Shown: positions 1 through 5,990 of the stretch, in pieces
How positions within the stretch are numbered: the stretch's first letter is position 1
Layout of the letters: every line of letters begins with the position of its first letter
Assembly (NCBI GenBank): GCA_934643535.1
Contig: CAKUCE010000165.1
Location: 1-6,927, forward strand
Direction: 5' to 3'
DNA length: 6,927 nucleotides
Source: an uncultured Clostridia bacterium
Lineage (GTDB): Bacteria > Bacillota > Clostridia > Christensenellales > Aristaeellaceae
Made by a program: the position numbers and the translations under genes
The notes under the pieces: generated by a model
Databases searched by the model: none
The model's input: only the letters and a program-made list of their open reading frames with translations
What the model was told of the DNA's origin: nothing

Positions 1-734
1 GCGGTGAACAGACCGGTGGGCTGGCCCGTGCCGGTGCCAACGCAGAAAGCCTGCTCCTCTGCAGCGCCGAAGGCATAGGCAAACTCGCGGGCGATGTACT
101 CCTCCAGATCGAAGGCGCTGTCGTCCAGAAGCTCGATGCTCACCTTCACAAGGTCGGTCAGCTTGTAGGCGTCAATGGTCTTCTGTGCGAAGGTGGGATT
201 GCTCTCGGTGTAGGCAGCGTTCTCAGCCGTCCATGCAGCGGTGGAATGGGTCGCCGCAACGGGGATCTTGCGCTCATTGTCGGTGGTGATGACCTTGCAC
301 AGGCGGCGCATCACATTTTCCTCCTTGAGCGTGTCCACGATGAACTTCTCAAACTCGGTGGGGACGAGATAGCCGCCGTTGGCGTCCACGCCCTCGGAGA
401 GCACATTGTGGAGCATACGCTTGCCGCGCAGATGCAGGCCAAAGTCCTCGCGGTAGGCATTGGACGCTCTGCCGGTTTTGGCTTCACCGCTTGCTTTCTG
501 GGGCTGCTCGGTGATGGGAGAGGATACGGGCTTTGCAAGCTCTGCGGCAATGGCGTCGCGGCGCTCCATGCGTCTGACCTCATTGGTGAGGTCGTTCAGT
601 TCCTTCTCCATATTGGCGTAAACGGCATCATCCTCAGTGGACAGAACGCCCTTATCATTGCGGTGGGTGTCGAGGAAGCCTTCCATCGTAGCCCACAGCT
701 TGGCGCGCTTTTCGCGCAGTTCAACGATAGTCAT
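1..734 (-). CDS. HK97-family major capsid protein, N-terminal part (runs off left edge)
   Basis: Main shell protein of the phage head. The frame is open from ATG at 734 to the window edge, giving 244 residues with no stop. Residues 1-65 are charged and helical (coiled-coil-like, with ELREKRAKLW at 5-14 and NEVRRMERRD at 51-60), as expected of the delta/scaffolding domain fused to HK97-type capsid proteins. A low-complexity linker follows at about 68-92 (PVSSPITEQPQKASGEAKTG), where the prohead protease probably cuts. The HK97 fold then begins: GVDANGGYLVPTEF at 115-128, then KIPVAAT and AAWTAENAAYTES at 156-178, and KLTDLVKVSIELLDDS at 191-206, all typical of the family. A GGAGG lies 9 nt before the ATG, and the gene starts 17 nt after the protease stop. 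Family assignment is strong. The C-terminal P and A domains, including any cross-linking residues, are outside the window. Confidence 0.95.
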   Translation of the reverse strand, partial: MTIVELREKRAKLWATMEGFLDTHRNDKGVLSTEDDAVYANMEKELNDLTNEVRRMERRDAIAAELAKPVSSPITEQPQKASGEAKTGRASNAYREDFGLHLRGKRMLHNVLSEGVDANGGYLVPTEFEKFIVDTLKEENVMRRLCKVITTDNERKIPVAATHSTAAWTAENAAYTESNPTFAQKTIDAYKLTDLVKVSIELLDDSAFDLEEYIAREFAYAFGAAEEQAFCVGTGTGQPTGLFT

Positions 735-751
735 ATTGAAATACCTCCATA

Positions 752-1483
752 TTAAATGTAGTTTTTGATGGTGTTCAGCTTGGCTCTGAGTTCATCTACA
801 GAGCGTCCCGTGCGCTCCGGCACGGCGGGTTTGGGGTCGATGGCGCATTTTGCGGCGATCTTCTCCATGAGAGAGTTCACCACATTCGCCTTGGAATACA
901 GCATGGAAACCGTGGGGACAGTCATGTCCTCGGTCTCATCGGCGCGGCTCATGATTCCGTCCGCAAAGCCGAGTTCTACAGCCTTGTTGGCATCCATCCA
1001 TGTTTCGGCATCCATGAGGTGGGAGAGCTTGGCACGGGAAAGTCCCGTCTTGATCTCATAGGCGTTGATGATGGAATCTTTCACGCTTGAGAGCATTTCG
1101 ATGGCTCTCTGCATCTCGTCCGAATTGCCAAATGCCGCCGTCATGGGGTTATGGATCATAATCATGGACACGGGAGATACCAGCACCTTCGTGCCTGCCA
1201 TAGCGATGACGGACGCAGCAGAGGCTGCAATGCCGTCAATCTTGACCGTCACATCGCCCTTGTAGTCCATGAGCATATTGTAGATTTGAGCCGCCGCCAC
1301 GCAGTCCCCGCCGGGGCTGTTGATCCAGACAGTGATGTTTCCGGACCCGGACATGAGTTCGTCCTTGAAAAGCTGCGGCGTGATTTCATCGTCAAACCAG
1401 CTTTCCTCGGCGATGGTTCCGTTCAGGAACAGCGTCCGTTCCGCTGTCTCCGTCTGGTTCTTCCAATTCCAGAATTTCTTCAT
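752..1483 (-). CDS. ClpP-like prohead maturation protease
   Basis: Serine protease of the ClpP/crotonase fold (S14-type phage head protease), 243 residues, expected to cleave the capsid delta domain inside the prohead. Visible hallmarks are the ClpP-like strand and loop NITVWINSPGGD (49-60, the oxyanion-loop region), the nucleophile Ser88 within GIAASAAS (84-91), and the catalytic His111 in SMIMIHNP (106-113). The WMDANKAVELGFAD segment (162-175) matches the ClpP region after the third catalytic residue, so the acid is probably Asp158 or Glu160, which I cannot settle by eye. A C-terminal extension (about 180-243) with a charged end is normal for phage versions. The frame opens further upstream (to 1642), but I chose ATG 1483 because an AAGGAGG lies 9 nt before it and upstream residues are unlike the family. 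The gene overlaps the portal end by 92 nt. Confidence 0.93.
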   Translation of the reverse strand: MKKFWNWKNQTETAERTLFLNGTIAEESWFDDEITPQLFKDELMSGSGNITVWINSPGGDCVAAAQIYNMLMDYKGDVTVKIDGIAASAASVIAMAGTKVLVSPVSMIMIHNPMTAAFGNSDEMQRAIEMLSSVKDSIINAYEIKTGLSRAKLSHLMDAETWMDANKAVELGFADGIMSRADETEDMTVPTVSMLYSKANVVNSLMEKIAAKCAIDPKPAVPERTGRSVDELRAKLNTIKNYI

Positions 1484-2849
1484 CGGTTTTTTCCTCCTTT
1501 CCATCGTCGTCGCAAAGTCCGCTAAGCTCCGTTTCCGCTTTATGCGAAAACTGCGCCTGCTCCCTTGCTCCTCCTCTCCCCACAAAGTCATTTGACTTTG
1601 CGGGGACCCCATCTTGGGGTGTATCTGCAAAAGCACCCGCATTTTTCAGCGGGAGCATATTGCCGTTAATGAGGTACAAGTCACCGCCGTCCTCTGCCGG
1701 GATACGGTCGAGGTTTTCCAGTTCCCGGATGTCGTTTGCGGACATCCAGCCGTTCTGGCGGCCAATGGCGTACCCGTTCATGCGGGACTGATAGTCTCCG
1801 CGGAGCAGACCTTCCAGATTGAATTTCACGAAATACCTTGATTTTTCATCCGCAGATAAAAGCGACCGCTGAATGGACTGCTCCCAGCGGATGACCCAGG
1901 GGTCAAGGGTGTATTTCACGAACTCAAGGGACTGCTGCTCAATATTAGAAAAGCTCGACTTTTCCAGGTCGCCCACCATGTGGGGCGGGACTCGGAAAAT
2001 TCGAGCAATCTCATTGATTTGGAATTTTCGTGTTTCGAGGAACTGTGCCTGTTCCGGCGAGATGCCGATGGGCGTGTATTTCATGCCCTCCTCCAGCACA
2101 GCGATTTTATTGGCGTTTCCGCTGCCGCCGAAGGTGGACTGCCAGCTTTCCCGCACACGTTGCGGGTCTTTGATCGTGCCGGGGTGTTCCAACACACCGC
2201 CCGGAGCGGCACCATTGGCGAAGAACTTTGCGCCGTACTCCTCGCAGGCGATAGCCATACCGATGGCGTTCTTCGCCATAGCGATGGGGCTGTAACCGAC
2301 CAGACCATCAAAGCCCAGACCAGGGATGTGAAGCACATCCGATGGTTGAAGCGTTACGGCAAACTCCTTATCCTTAATGGCTTCGTCCGAACCGCGATAG
2401 TAGGTGTAGTACAGCCGTCCGGTTTCGTCTCTGTCCACTGTCATCTTGTTTGGCATCAAGGGATACAGCGCCACGATCTCGTTCTTGCCGTTGCGGATGA
2501 TCTGCACATAAGCATTGCCCCAGAGGAGCAGGTGCGTCATGAGTGTTTCCCGGAACACAAAAGAACTCATCTCTGGGTTCGGCTCATCGTGGAGTAGGTG
2601 GTAGAGCGGATGTTCAAGCGCCATGGCCTTTCCTCCGCTGTCTGTATATTTATATAGGTGTAGCGGCAGTCCCGCGACAGCTTCCGACAGGATACGGACG
2701 CAGGAATACACGGCGGTCATCTGCATGGCAGACCGTTCTGTCACCGCCTTGCCAGAGGTCGTGCTACCCATGAAAAAGGTATAGCCACTTCCTGCCGTGC
2801 GGTTTTGAGGCTTGTCTCTGGATTTGAACAGCCCTGTAAAAATACCCAC
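1392..2849 (-). CDS. HK97-type phage portal protein
   Basis: Forms the dodecameric ring at one head vertex through which DNA is packaged and to which the tail joins. 485 residues. Family signatures in order: AVYSCVRILSEAVAGLPLHL (46-65), WGNAYVQI (110-117), VLHIPGLGFDGLVGYSPIA (172-190), NGAAPGGVL (212-220), FRVPPHMVG (285-293) and LRGDYQSR...GWMSANDIRE (349-376). The start is GTG at 2849, with AAGGAG 10 nt upstream; the short N-terminus MGIFTGLFKSRDKP looks normal. The protein is longer than the roughly 400-430 residues usual for the family. The extra length is a tail after about residue 408 that contains a palindrome-encoded stretch (411-424), then an acidic segment (KEEKTDEEILELEEPDGD), with the last 30 residues read in a second frame over the protease start. 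The tail may be lineage-specific or partly repeat-derived. Identity is secure; the meaning of the tail is not. Confidence 0.95.
   Translation of the reverse strand: MGIFTGLFKSRDKPQNRTAGSGYTFFMGSTTSGKAVTERSAMQMTAVYSCVRILSEAVAGLPLHLYKYTDSGGKAMALEHPLYHLLHDEPNPEMSSFVFRETLMTHLLLWGNAYVQIIRNGKNEIVALYPLMPNKMTVDRDETGRLYYTYYRGSDEAIKDKEFAVTLQPSDVLHIPGLGFDGLVGYSPIAMAKNAIGMAIACEEYGAKFFANGAAPGGVLEHPGTIKDPQRVRESWQSTFGGSGNANKIAVLEEGMKYTPIGISPEQAQFLETRKFQINEIARIFRVPPHMVGDLEKSSFSNIEQQSLEFVKYTLDPWVIRWEQSIQRSLLSADEKSRYFVKFNLEGLLRGDYQSRMNGYAIGRQNGWMSANDIRELENLDRIPAEDGGDLYLINGNMLPLKNAGAFADTPQDGVPAKSNDFVGRGGAREQAQFSHKAETELSGLCDDDGKEEKTDEEILELEEPDGDSGTDAVPERNHRRGKLV
1578..1620. repeat. Double palindrome inside the portal gene 3' part
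   Basis: Two adjacent inverted repeats. The first has arms 1578-1590 and 1593-1605 (CCCCACAAAGTCA against TGACTTTGCGGGG, 12 of 13 pairs, one A-C mismatch, two-base loop). The second, 1606-1620, pairs ACCCCA with TGGGGT around TCT. The CCCC and GGGG blocks alternate, so mutually exclusive foldings are possible. They encode portal residues about 411-424 in the C-terminal tail. I have a recollection, unverified, of very similar palindromes dispersed in gut Clostridia genomes, which would make this an in-frame insertion of a short repeat element. Confidence 0.7.
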
Positions 2850-2875
2850 TTAAATCACTCTCCTTCAAAATGGGC

Positions 2876-2911
2876 AAAAGAAAAGCGCCTACCGTTTCCG
2901 ATAGACGCTTT
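2876..2911 (-). terminator. Strong intrinsic terminator after the toxin gene
   Basis: Read on the minus strand, AAAGCG, a U-G wobble and CTATCG pair with CGGTAG and CGCTTT around a GAAA tetraloop, giving about 16 pairs including wobbles. The stem is followed by a U-rich tail (TTTTCTTTT). It begins 16 nt after the toxin stop codon and ends 26 nt before the portal start codon. Its place and strength fit the end of the toxin-antitoxin transcript. Confidence 0.88.
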
Positions 2912-2927
2912 CATATTCAAATGGTGT

Positions 2928-3251
2928 TTACAAGAATTTTTTCATGACCCGCATATAGTCACGTTTTCCATTGAAAATTGCCATAATATTAGCCGTGTTC
3001 GTTTCTTTTTCATACAGGTAGAAAAGAAGATACTCCTTGTGGACAAGGAAACGATAACCATTACTCTTTAGCACACGGTCTCTGGGGATTGCACCGGACT
3101 CCGGAAACTGCTCAAGGATCTTTACTTTCTCCTGGAGTTCCCTGACAAAGCGAATGGCCAGTTTTTTATCCTTTGAAAGATCTGCAAGATAGATAGCAAT
3201 GTCACGGAGATCCGATTTGGCCGTATCCGTAAATACGATTTTACAATTCAT
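2928..3251 (-). CDS. RelE/ParE-superfamily toxin
   Basis: Small basic toxin, 107 residues, a normal length for the RelE/ParE family (ParE_toxin-type fold). The N-terminal strand and helical hairpin (MNCKIVFTDTAKSDLRDIAIYL, 1-22), the LEQFPESG turn (46-53) and the C-terminal sheet with YRFLVHKEYLLFYLYEKE (66-83) and IMAIFNGKRDY (89-99) are the usual family landmarks. Relatives either cut ribosome-bound mRNA (RelE) or block DNA gyrase (ParE). The sequence alone does not decide which, though conserved basic residues (Arg67, His71, Lys72, Arg97) leave an RNase role possible. The ATG overlaps the antitoxin stop by 4 nt (ATGA), so translation is probably coupled. In a phage it could act in prophage maintenance, superinfection exclusion or anti-phage defence; these are inferences. 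Confidence 0.9.
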   Translation of the reverse strand: MNCKIVFTDTAKSDLRDIAIYLADLSKDKKLAIRFVRELQEKVKILEQFPESGAIPRDRVLKSNGYRFLVHKEYLLFYLYEKETNTANIMAIFNGKRDYMRVMKKFL

Positions 3252-3544
3252 ACATCCAGATTCTCCAATTCACCGAGAATATCGGCGAAAGCATTGTCCG
3301 CAGACTGCACTCTGCCGAGTTTGATGTCATCCATCGCCTGAGCCAGATGGGAATATACGGCCAGTTTTGCTTCCAGTTCATTGATATAGTGAATCTGATC
3401 CTGAAAATCTTCGTGACTGAGAAGTACGGTATCTTCCTTGCCATTTACGGTAATCGCTACCGGATTCTGTCTGGTGAGAGCTGAAATCTGCGCATAGTTT
3501 GTACGGATATCCTTTGAAGGCCGGATAGAAATGCTTGGACTCAT
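3248..3544 (-). CDS. Phd/YefM-family antitoxin
   Basis: 98-residue antitoxin partner. The N-terminal half (PSKDIRTNYAQISALTRQNP, 9-28; then PVAITVNGKEDTVLLSHEDFQ, 28-48) is the Phd/YefM dimerisation and DNA-binding fold: a strand, a helix, then the 'pv.It.nG....vLlS.edf' sheet. The second half (about 50-98) is predicted helical and acidic (INELEAKLAVYSHLAQAMDD; a C-terminal ADILGELENLDV) and should wrap and neutralise the toxin. GGGGGTG lies 5 nt before the ATG at 3544. The gene follows a perfect promoter that overlaps an inverted repeat, consistent with autorepression by the antitoxin-toxin complex, as is standard in the family. The gene and its flanks are visibly AT-richer than the phage genes on both sides. 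Confidence 0.9.
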   Translation of the reverse strand: MSPSISIRPSKDIRTNYAQISALTRQNPVAITVNGKEDTVLLSHEDFQDQIHYINELEAKLAVYSHLAQAMDDIKLGRVQSADNAFADILGELENLDV

Positions 3545-3563
3545 AAAAACACCCCCTATATTT

Positions 3564-3594
3564 GGTAGTCATATTATATCTCAATAATACTACC
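3564..3594 (-). promoter_or_regulatory. Operator-like inverted repeats over the toxin-antitoxin promoter
   Basis: On the minus strand GGTAGT (3594-3589) is mirrored by ACTACC (3569-3564). Inside this pair, TATTAT and ATAATA form a second inverted repeat with a 6-nt spacer. The nested repeats cover the spacer and the -10 box, so a bound repressor would block RNA polymerase. Binding by the Phd/YefM-type antitoxin is an inference from family behaviour. Confidence 0.65.
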
Positions 3595-3601
3595 GTGTCA
3601 A
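3573..3601 (-). promoter_or_regulatory. Perfect consensus vegetative promoter for the toxin-antitoxin operon
   Basis: On the minus strand TTGACA (3601-3596) and TATAAT (3578-3573) are separated by exactly 17 nt, an exact match to the sigma-70/SigA consensus. It lies 34 nt after the terminase stop and ends 28 nt before the antitoxin ATG, so it serves the toxin-antitoxin pair as an independent unit. Such a strong promoter normally needs repression, which fits the overlapping inverted repeats. Confidence 0.9.
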
Positions 3602-3634
3602 CGAGAATATACAGAATGGGGGTGAAATTCTAAG

Positions 3635-5272
3635 TCATATAAACAAAATACCTCGGTCATCATAAACAGAAGCACCTGTGTCATTGCCGCAGCGGATGGC
3701 TCTATCCAGTGCCATGATCGTTGCCACAGCACCGTCGATTTTCTCTGTGGATTTTTCCTTGTCCGGTTTGATGTTTCCGGCAGGGTCGGTGCGAATGAAA
3801 ATGTTATCCATCATCCAGTGAAGAACAGGATGCCCGCCGTGGGCGATTTTCTGCTCCAGCACCAGTTTCATCAGTTCCTTGGTCGGCGGGGACATATCTT
3901 TGAAGCCCTGTCCAAAGGGAACGACCGTAAAACCCATGCCCTCAAGGTTCTGCACCATCTGCACAGCGCCCCAACGGTCAAAAGCGATTTCTCGAATATT
4001 GAAACGCTCACCCAGGCTTTCGATGAACTTCTCGATGTAGCCGTAGTGAACGACATTACCCTCGGTGGTCTGTAAAAACCCTTGCCGCTCCCACACATCG
4101 TATGGCACATGGTCACGCCGAACCCGGAGATCAAGGTTGTCTTCCGGTATCCAGAAGTACGGCAGGATGATGTACTTGTCGTCCTCATCTTCCGGTGGGA
4201 ACACCAGAACGAATGCCGTAATGTCAGTGGTGGAGGATAAGTCCAGACCGCCGTAGCAGACACGGCCTTCCAGATCGTCCTCGCTGACAGCGAACTCGCA
4301 TTTGTCCCACTTGTCCATCGGCATCCAGCGCACCGCCTGCTTGACCCATTGGTTGAGTCTCAGCTGTCGGAAGGAGTTCTCCTCGCCGGGGTTCTGTTTT
4401 GCGGACTCGCAGGCGTCTTTGACCTTGTCGATGCCGACCGTGATGCCGAGGGACGGATTGGCCTTTTTCCAGACCTTTGGGTCCGTCCAATCGTCCGATT
4501 CCTCCGCACCGTAGATAACGGGATAGAAGGTATGGTCGATCTTGCGTCCCTCGATGATATCCTTTGCTTTTTGGTGGATCTCATAGCAGATGGACTTCGT
4601 ATCGTTACCCGCTGTGGTGATGAGAAAGTATAGCGGCTGCATACGGGCGTCGCCGGAGCCTTTGGTCATGACGTCAAAGAGCTTGCGGTTGGGCTGCGTG
4701 TGCAGTTCGTCGAACACCACACCGTGGGTGTTGAAACCGTGCTTGTTGCCGACATCGGCAGAGAGCACCTGGTAGATACTGCCCGTTGGCTGATAAATGA
4801 GCCGTTTCTGGGAATCGAGTATCTTGACCCGCTTGGAAAGTGCCGGACACATCCTAACCATATCTGCTGCCACGTTGAACACGATGGATGCCTGCTGACG
4901 GTCAGCAGCGCATCCGTACACCTCGGCGCGTTCCTCTCCGTCACCGCAGGTAAGCAGAAGCGCCACCGCAGCAGCAAGCTCGGACTTGCCCTGCTTTTTC
5001 GGAATTTCGATGTAGGCGGTATTGAACTGCCGATAGCCGTTGGGCTTGAGGACACCGAAGATGTCCCGAATGATCTGCTCCTGCCAGTCGATGAGCTCGA
5101 AAGGCTTCCTCGCCCAAGTGCCTTTGGTGTGGCACAGGCTTTCGATGAACATCACGGCATAATCCGCTGCGTCCTTATCGTAGTGAGAGGTTTTCTCCAT
5201 GAACCGCGTGGGCTTGTAGTTTTTCAGCTTTCTCGTAATGCTCACCTCCAAGGCATAAAAAATAGCCGCCAC
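3635..5272 (-). CDS. Phage terminase large subunit (TerL)
   Basis: Motor ATPase and nuclease that drives DNA into the head and cuts concatemers; HK97-like TerL. The longest frame is 545 residues and the motifs are complete. The ATPase half has a Walker A variant IPKKQGKSE (90-98), Walker B VVFDELH (185-191, with catalytic Glu189) and the coupling motif ITTAG (218-222). The RNase H-like nuclease half has acidic residues Asp344 (GGLDLSS), Asp432 (AFDRWG) and Asp513 (KIDGAVA). The coordinates give the longest canonical-start frame (GTG 5272), but that codon sits inside a hairpin. The ribosome-binding site GGAGG at 5249-5245 instead points to ATT 5239 or ACG 5236, just before RKLKNYKPTRF, where I recall relatives starting. 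The next in-frame ATG is 5200. No small terminase subunit lies directly upstream. Function is certain; the start is uncertain. Confidence 0.97.
   Translation of the reverse strand: MAAIFYALEVSITRKLKNYKPTRFMEKTSHYDKDAADYAVMFIESLCHTKGTWARKPFELIDWQEQIIRDIFGVLKPNGYRQFNTAYIEIPKKQGKSELAAAVALLLTCGDGEERAEVYGCAADRQQASIVFNVAADMVRMCPALSKRVKILDSQKRLIYQPTGSIYQVLSADVGNKHGFNTHGVVFDELHTQPNRKLFDVMTKGSGDARMQPLYFLITTAGNDTKSICYEIHQKAKDIIEGRKIDHTFYPVIYGAEESDDWTDPKVWKKANPSLGITVGIDKVKDACESAKQNPGEENSFRQLRLNQWVKQAVRWMPMDKWDKCEFAVSEDDLEGRVCYGGLDLSSTTDITAFVLVFPPEDEDDKYIILPYFWIPEDNLDLRVRRDHVPYDVWERQGFLQTTEGNVVHYGYIEKFIESLGERFNIREIAFDRWGAVQMVQNLEGMGFTVVPFGQGFKDMSPPTKELMKLVLEQKIAHGGHPVLHWMMDNIFIRTDPAGNIKPDKEKSTEKIDGAVATIMALDRAIRCGNDTGASVYDDRGILFI
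5245..5249 (-). promoter_or_regulatory. Strong ribosome-binding site of terL that conflicts with the canonical start
   Basis: GGAGG (within TTGGAGGTGAGC) lies 5 nt before an ATT codon and 8 nt before an ACG codon, both in the terminase frame. No in-frame ATG, GTG or TTG lies at a usable distance downstream. A four-codon open frame out of phase (ATG 5256, stop 5242) covers the site. Confidence 0.7.
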
Positions 5273-5287
5273 CGAAATCGGTGCGAC
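5257..5287 (-). terminator. Terminator-like hairpin in the terL leader
   Basis: Minus-strand RNA: GUCG plus CACCG pairs with CGGUG plus CGGC (one bulged G, four-base loop AUUU), followed by UA and a run of six U. About nine pairs, GC-rich, with a proper U-tract make this a plausible intrinsic terminator or attenuator between the small upstream genes and terL. It ends just before the terL ribosome-binding site and covers the GTG at 5272. Confidence 0.6.
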
Positions 5288-5343
5288 CTTCCGTATAACG
5301 AGCAGCAGCCCCTCTCGGAGCCGTTGCTTTGAATTGTTGTGAC

Positions 5344-5571
5344 TTACCAGTTTTCGCTGTGGAGCAGAAGCTCCAGCGCAAGCTGCGTGTTCTCATCAGT
5401 GGGCTCAATGTCCCAGCCCCTGTCGTAGTTGCAGACGATTTTGCCGTCCCGCTTGAGCATGAGCTTGGAAATGCGTCCACCCTCGATGCCCCACTCGGAA
5501 CCTTTCTCGTACTGCTTCATCCAGTAGTGAAAAACCTCGCCGTTCACCTTGATGCTGCTTTCTTTCCACAT
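5344..5571 (-). CDS. Small conserved-looking protein of unknown function (75 aa)
   Basis: 75-residue soluble protein with no signal peptide or membrane segment. It begins MWKESSIKVNGEVFHYWMKQ and reads as alternating strands (SIKVNGEVFHYWMKQYEKGS, GGRISKLMLKRDGKIVCNYD), ending with a helix (ENTQLALELLLHSEN, 60-74). A small beta-sheet-plus-helix fold is likely. The frame stays open upstream to 5805, but I chose ATG 5571 because AAGGAGG precedes it by 9 nt and the upstream part only mirrors the neighbouring gene. It begins 14 nt after that gene's stop, so the two are co-transcribed. I recall similar small proteins in Clostridia mobile elements but cannot name a family or function with confidence. 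Confidence 0.8.
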   Translation of the reverse strand: MWKESSIKVNGEVFHYWMKQYEKGSEWGIEGGRISKLMLKRDGKIVCNYDRGWDIEPTDENTQLALELLLHSENW

Positions 5572-5585
5572 GGTCGTTTCCCTCC

Positions 5586-5948
5586 TTAGCGGCGTTCCAG
5601 GCGGATCGCGGGGAGCCGCGGGTGCTTGCCGGTCTGCCAGTCGGTGTAGGCGGCGTTGACCTCGGTCATGCCCGCCATTTTGAAGCCCAGCTTGTCGAAG
5701 GCTGCGAGGGTTGGGATCAGGTCGGAAAATCTGCTGCTGATCGTAAACTCGGTGATGCCGCTGTCGGCGAAGGTCTGGGCGATGGCCTCGATGTCGTAAT
5801 CCCAAATGACGTCGCTGAAATCAATGAGGTCGTTGCCCGCGTCGATGCTCTTGCGGTAGGCCCAGAATGCGGTGCTGTTGATGCCGTAGTCCTGCAGGCG
5901 TTCTGCCCGCTCCGCAATGGCTCTCTCAAAAAGTTCAATTTTCTTCAT
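5586..5948 (-). CDS. Hypothetical protein (120 aa) of the pre-terminase block
   Basis: 120-residue soluble protein. The N-terminus is helical (MKKIELFERAIAERAERLQD, 1-20), followed by DLIDFSDVIWDYDIEAIAQT (40-59) and a strand-helix unit ADSGITEFTISSRFSDLIPT (61-80) leading to LAAFDKLGFKMAGMTEV (81-97) and a basic C-terminus (PRLPAIRLERR). The 'GITEFTISSRFSDLIPTLAAFDKLGFK' pattern looks like a domain that places a residue pair next to a short helix, but I see no catalytic motif I can name. GGAGG lies 8 nt before ATG 5948. The gene follows a 120-nt gap with a palindrome and precedes the 75-aa gene by 14 nt. Function unknown. Confidence 0.82.
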   Translation of the reverse strand: MKKIELFERAIAERAERLQDYGINSTAFWAYRKSIDAGNDLIDFSDVIWDYDIEAIAQTFADSGITEFTISSRFSDLIPTLAAFDKLGFKMAGMTEVNAAYTDWQTGKHPRLPAIRLERR

Positions 5949-5990
5949 GGTGGTTTCCTCCGTTCGTTTTGTTGTGAGTGTATATTACCT

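Noticed and set aside
246..755. 169-aa plus-strand open frame
   Set aside because: Lies opposite the capsid gene, which has clear family motifs; no ribosome-binding site and repetitive Gly/Ala composition typical of an antisense shadow.
1484..1642. N-terminal extension of the protease frame to 1642
   Set aside because: The residues are an out-of-frame reading of the portal tail, and the AAGGAGG site sits just ahead of ATG 1483.
1980..2597. 205-aa plus-strand open frame
   Set aside because: Antisense to the conserved portal core; no recognisable domain or upstream signals.
2876..2911. Possible terminator on the plus strand (bidirectional use)
   Set aside because: The stem is the same, but the plus-strand tail is only TTTCATATT and no plus-strand gene ends there.
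3378..3584. 68-aa minus-strand frame overlapping the antitoxin
   Set aside because: Out of frame with the antitoxin, starts at the -10 box of the promoter and has no ribosome-binding site.
4700..5332. 210-aa plus-strand open frame
   Set aside because: Antisense to the terminase ATPase domain and its leader; GC-rich shadow frame with no domain.
5572..5805. N-terminal extension of the 75-aa protein frame
   Set aside because: It mirrors the neighbouring 120-aa gene in another frame with Arg/His/Gln-rich shadow composition; AAGGAGG points to 5571.
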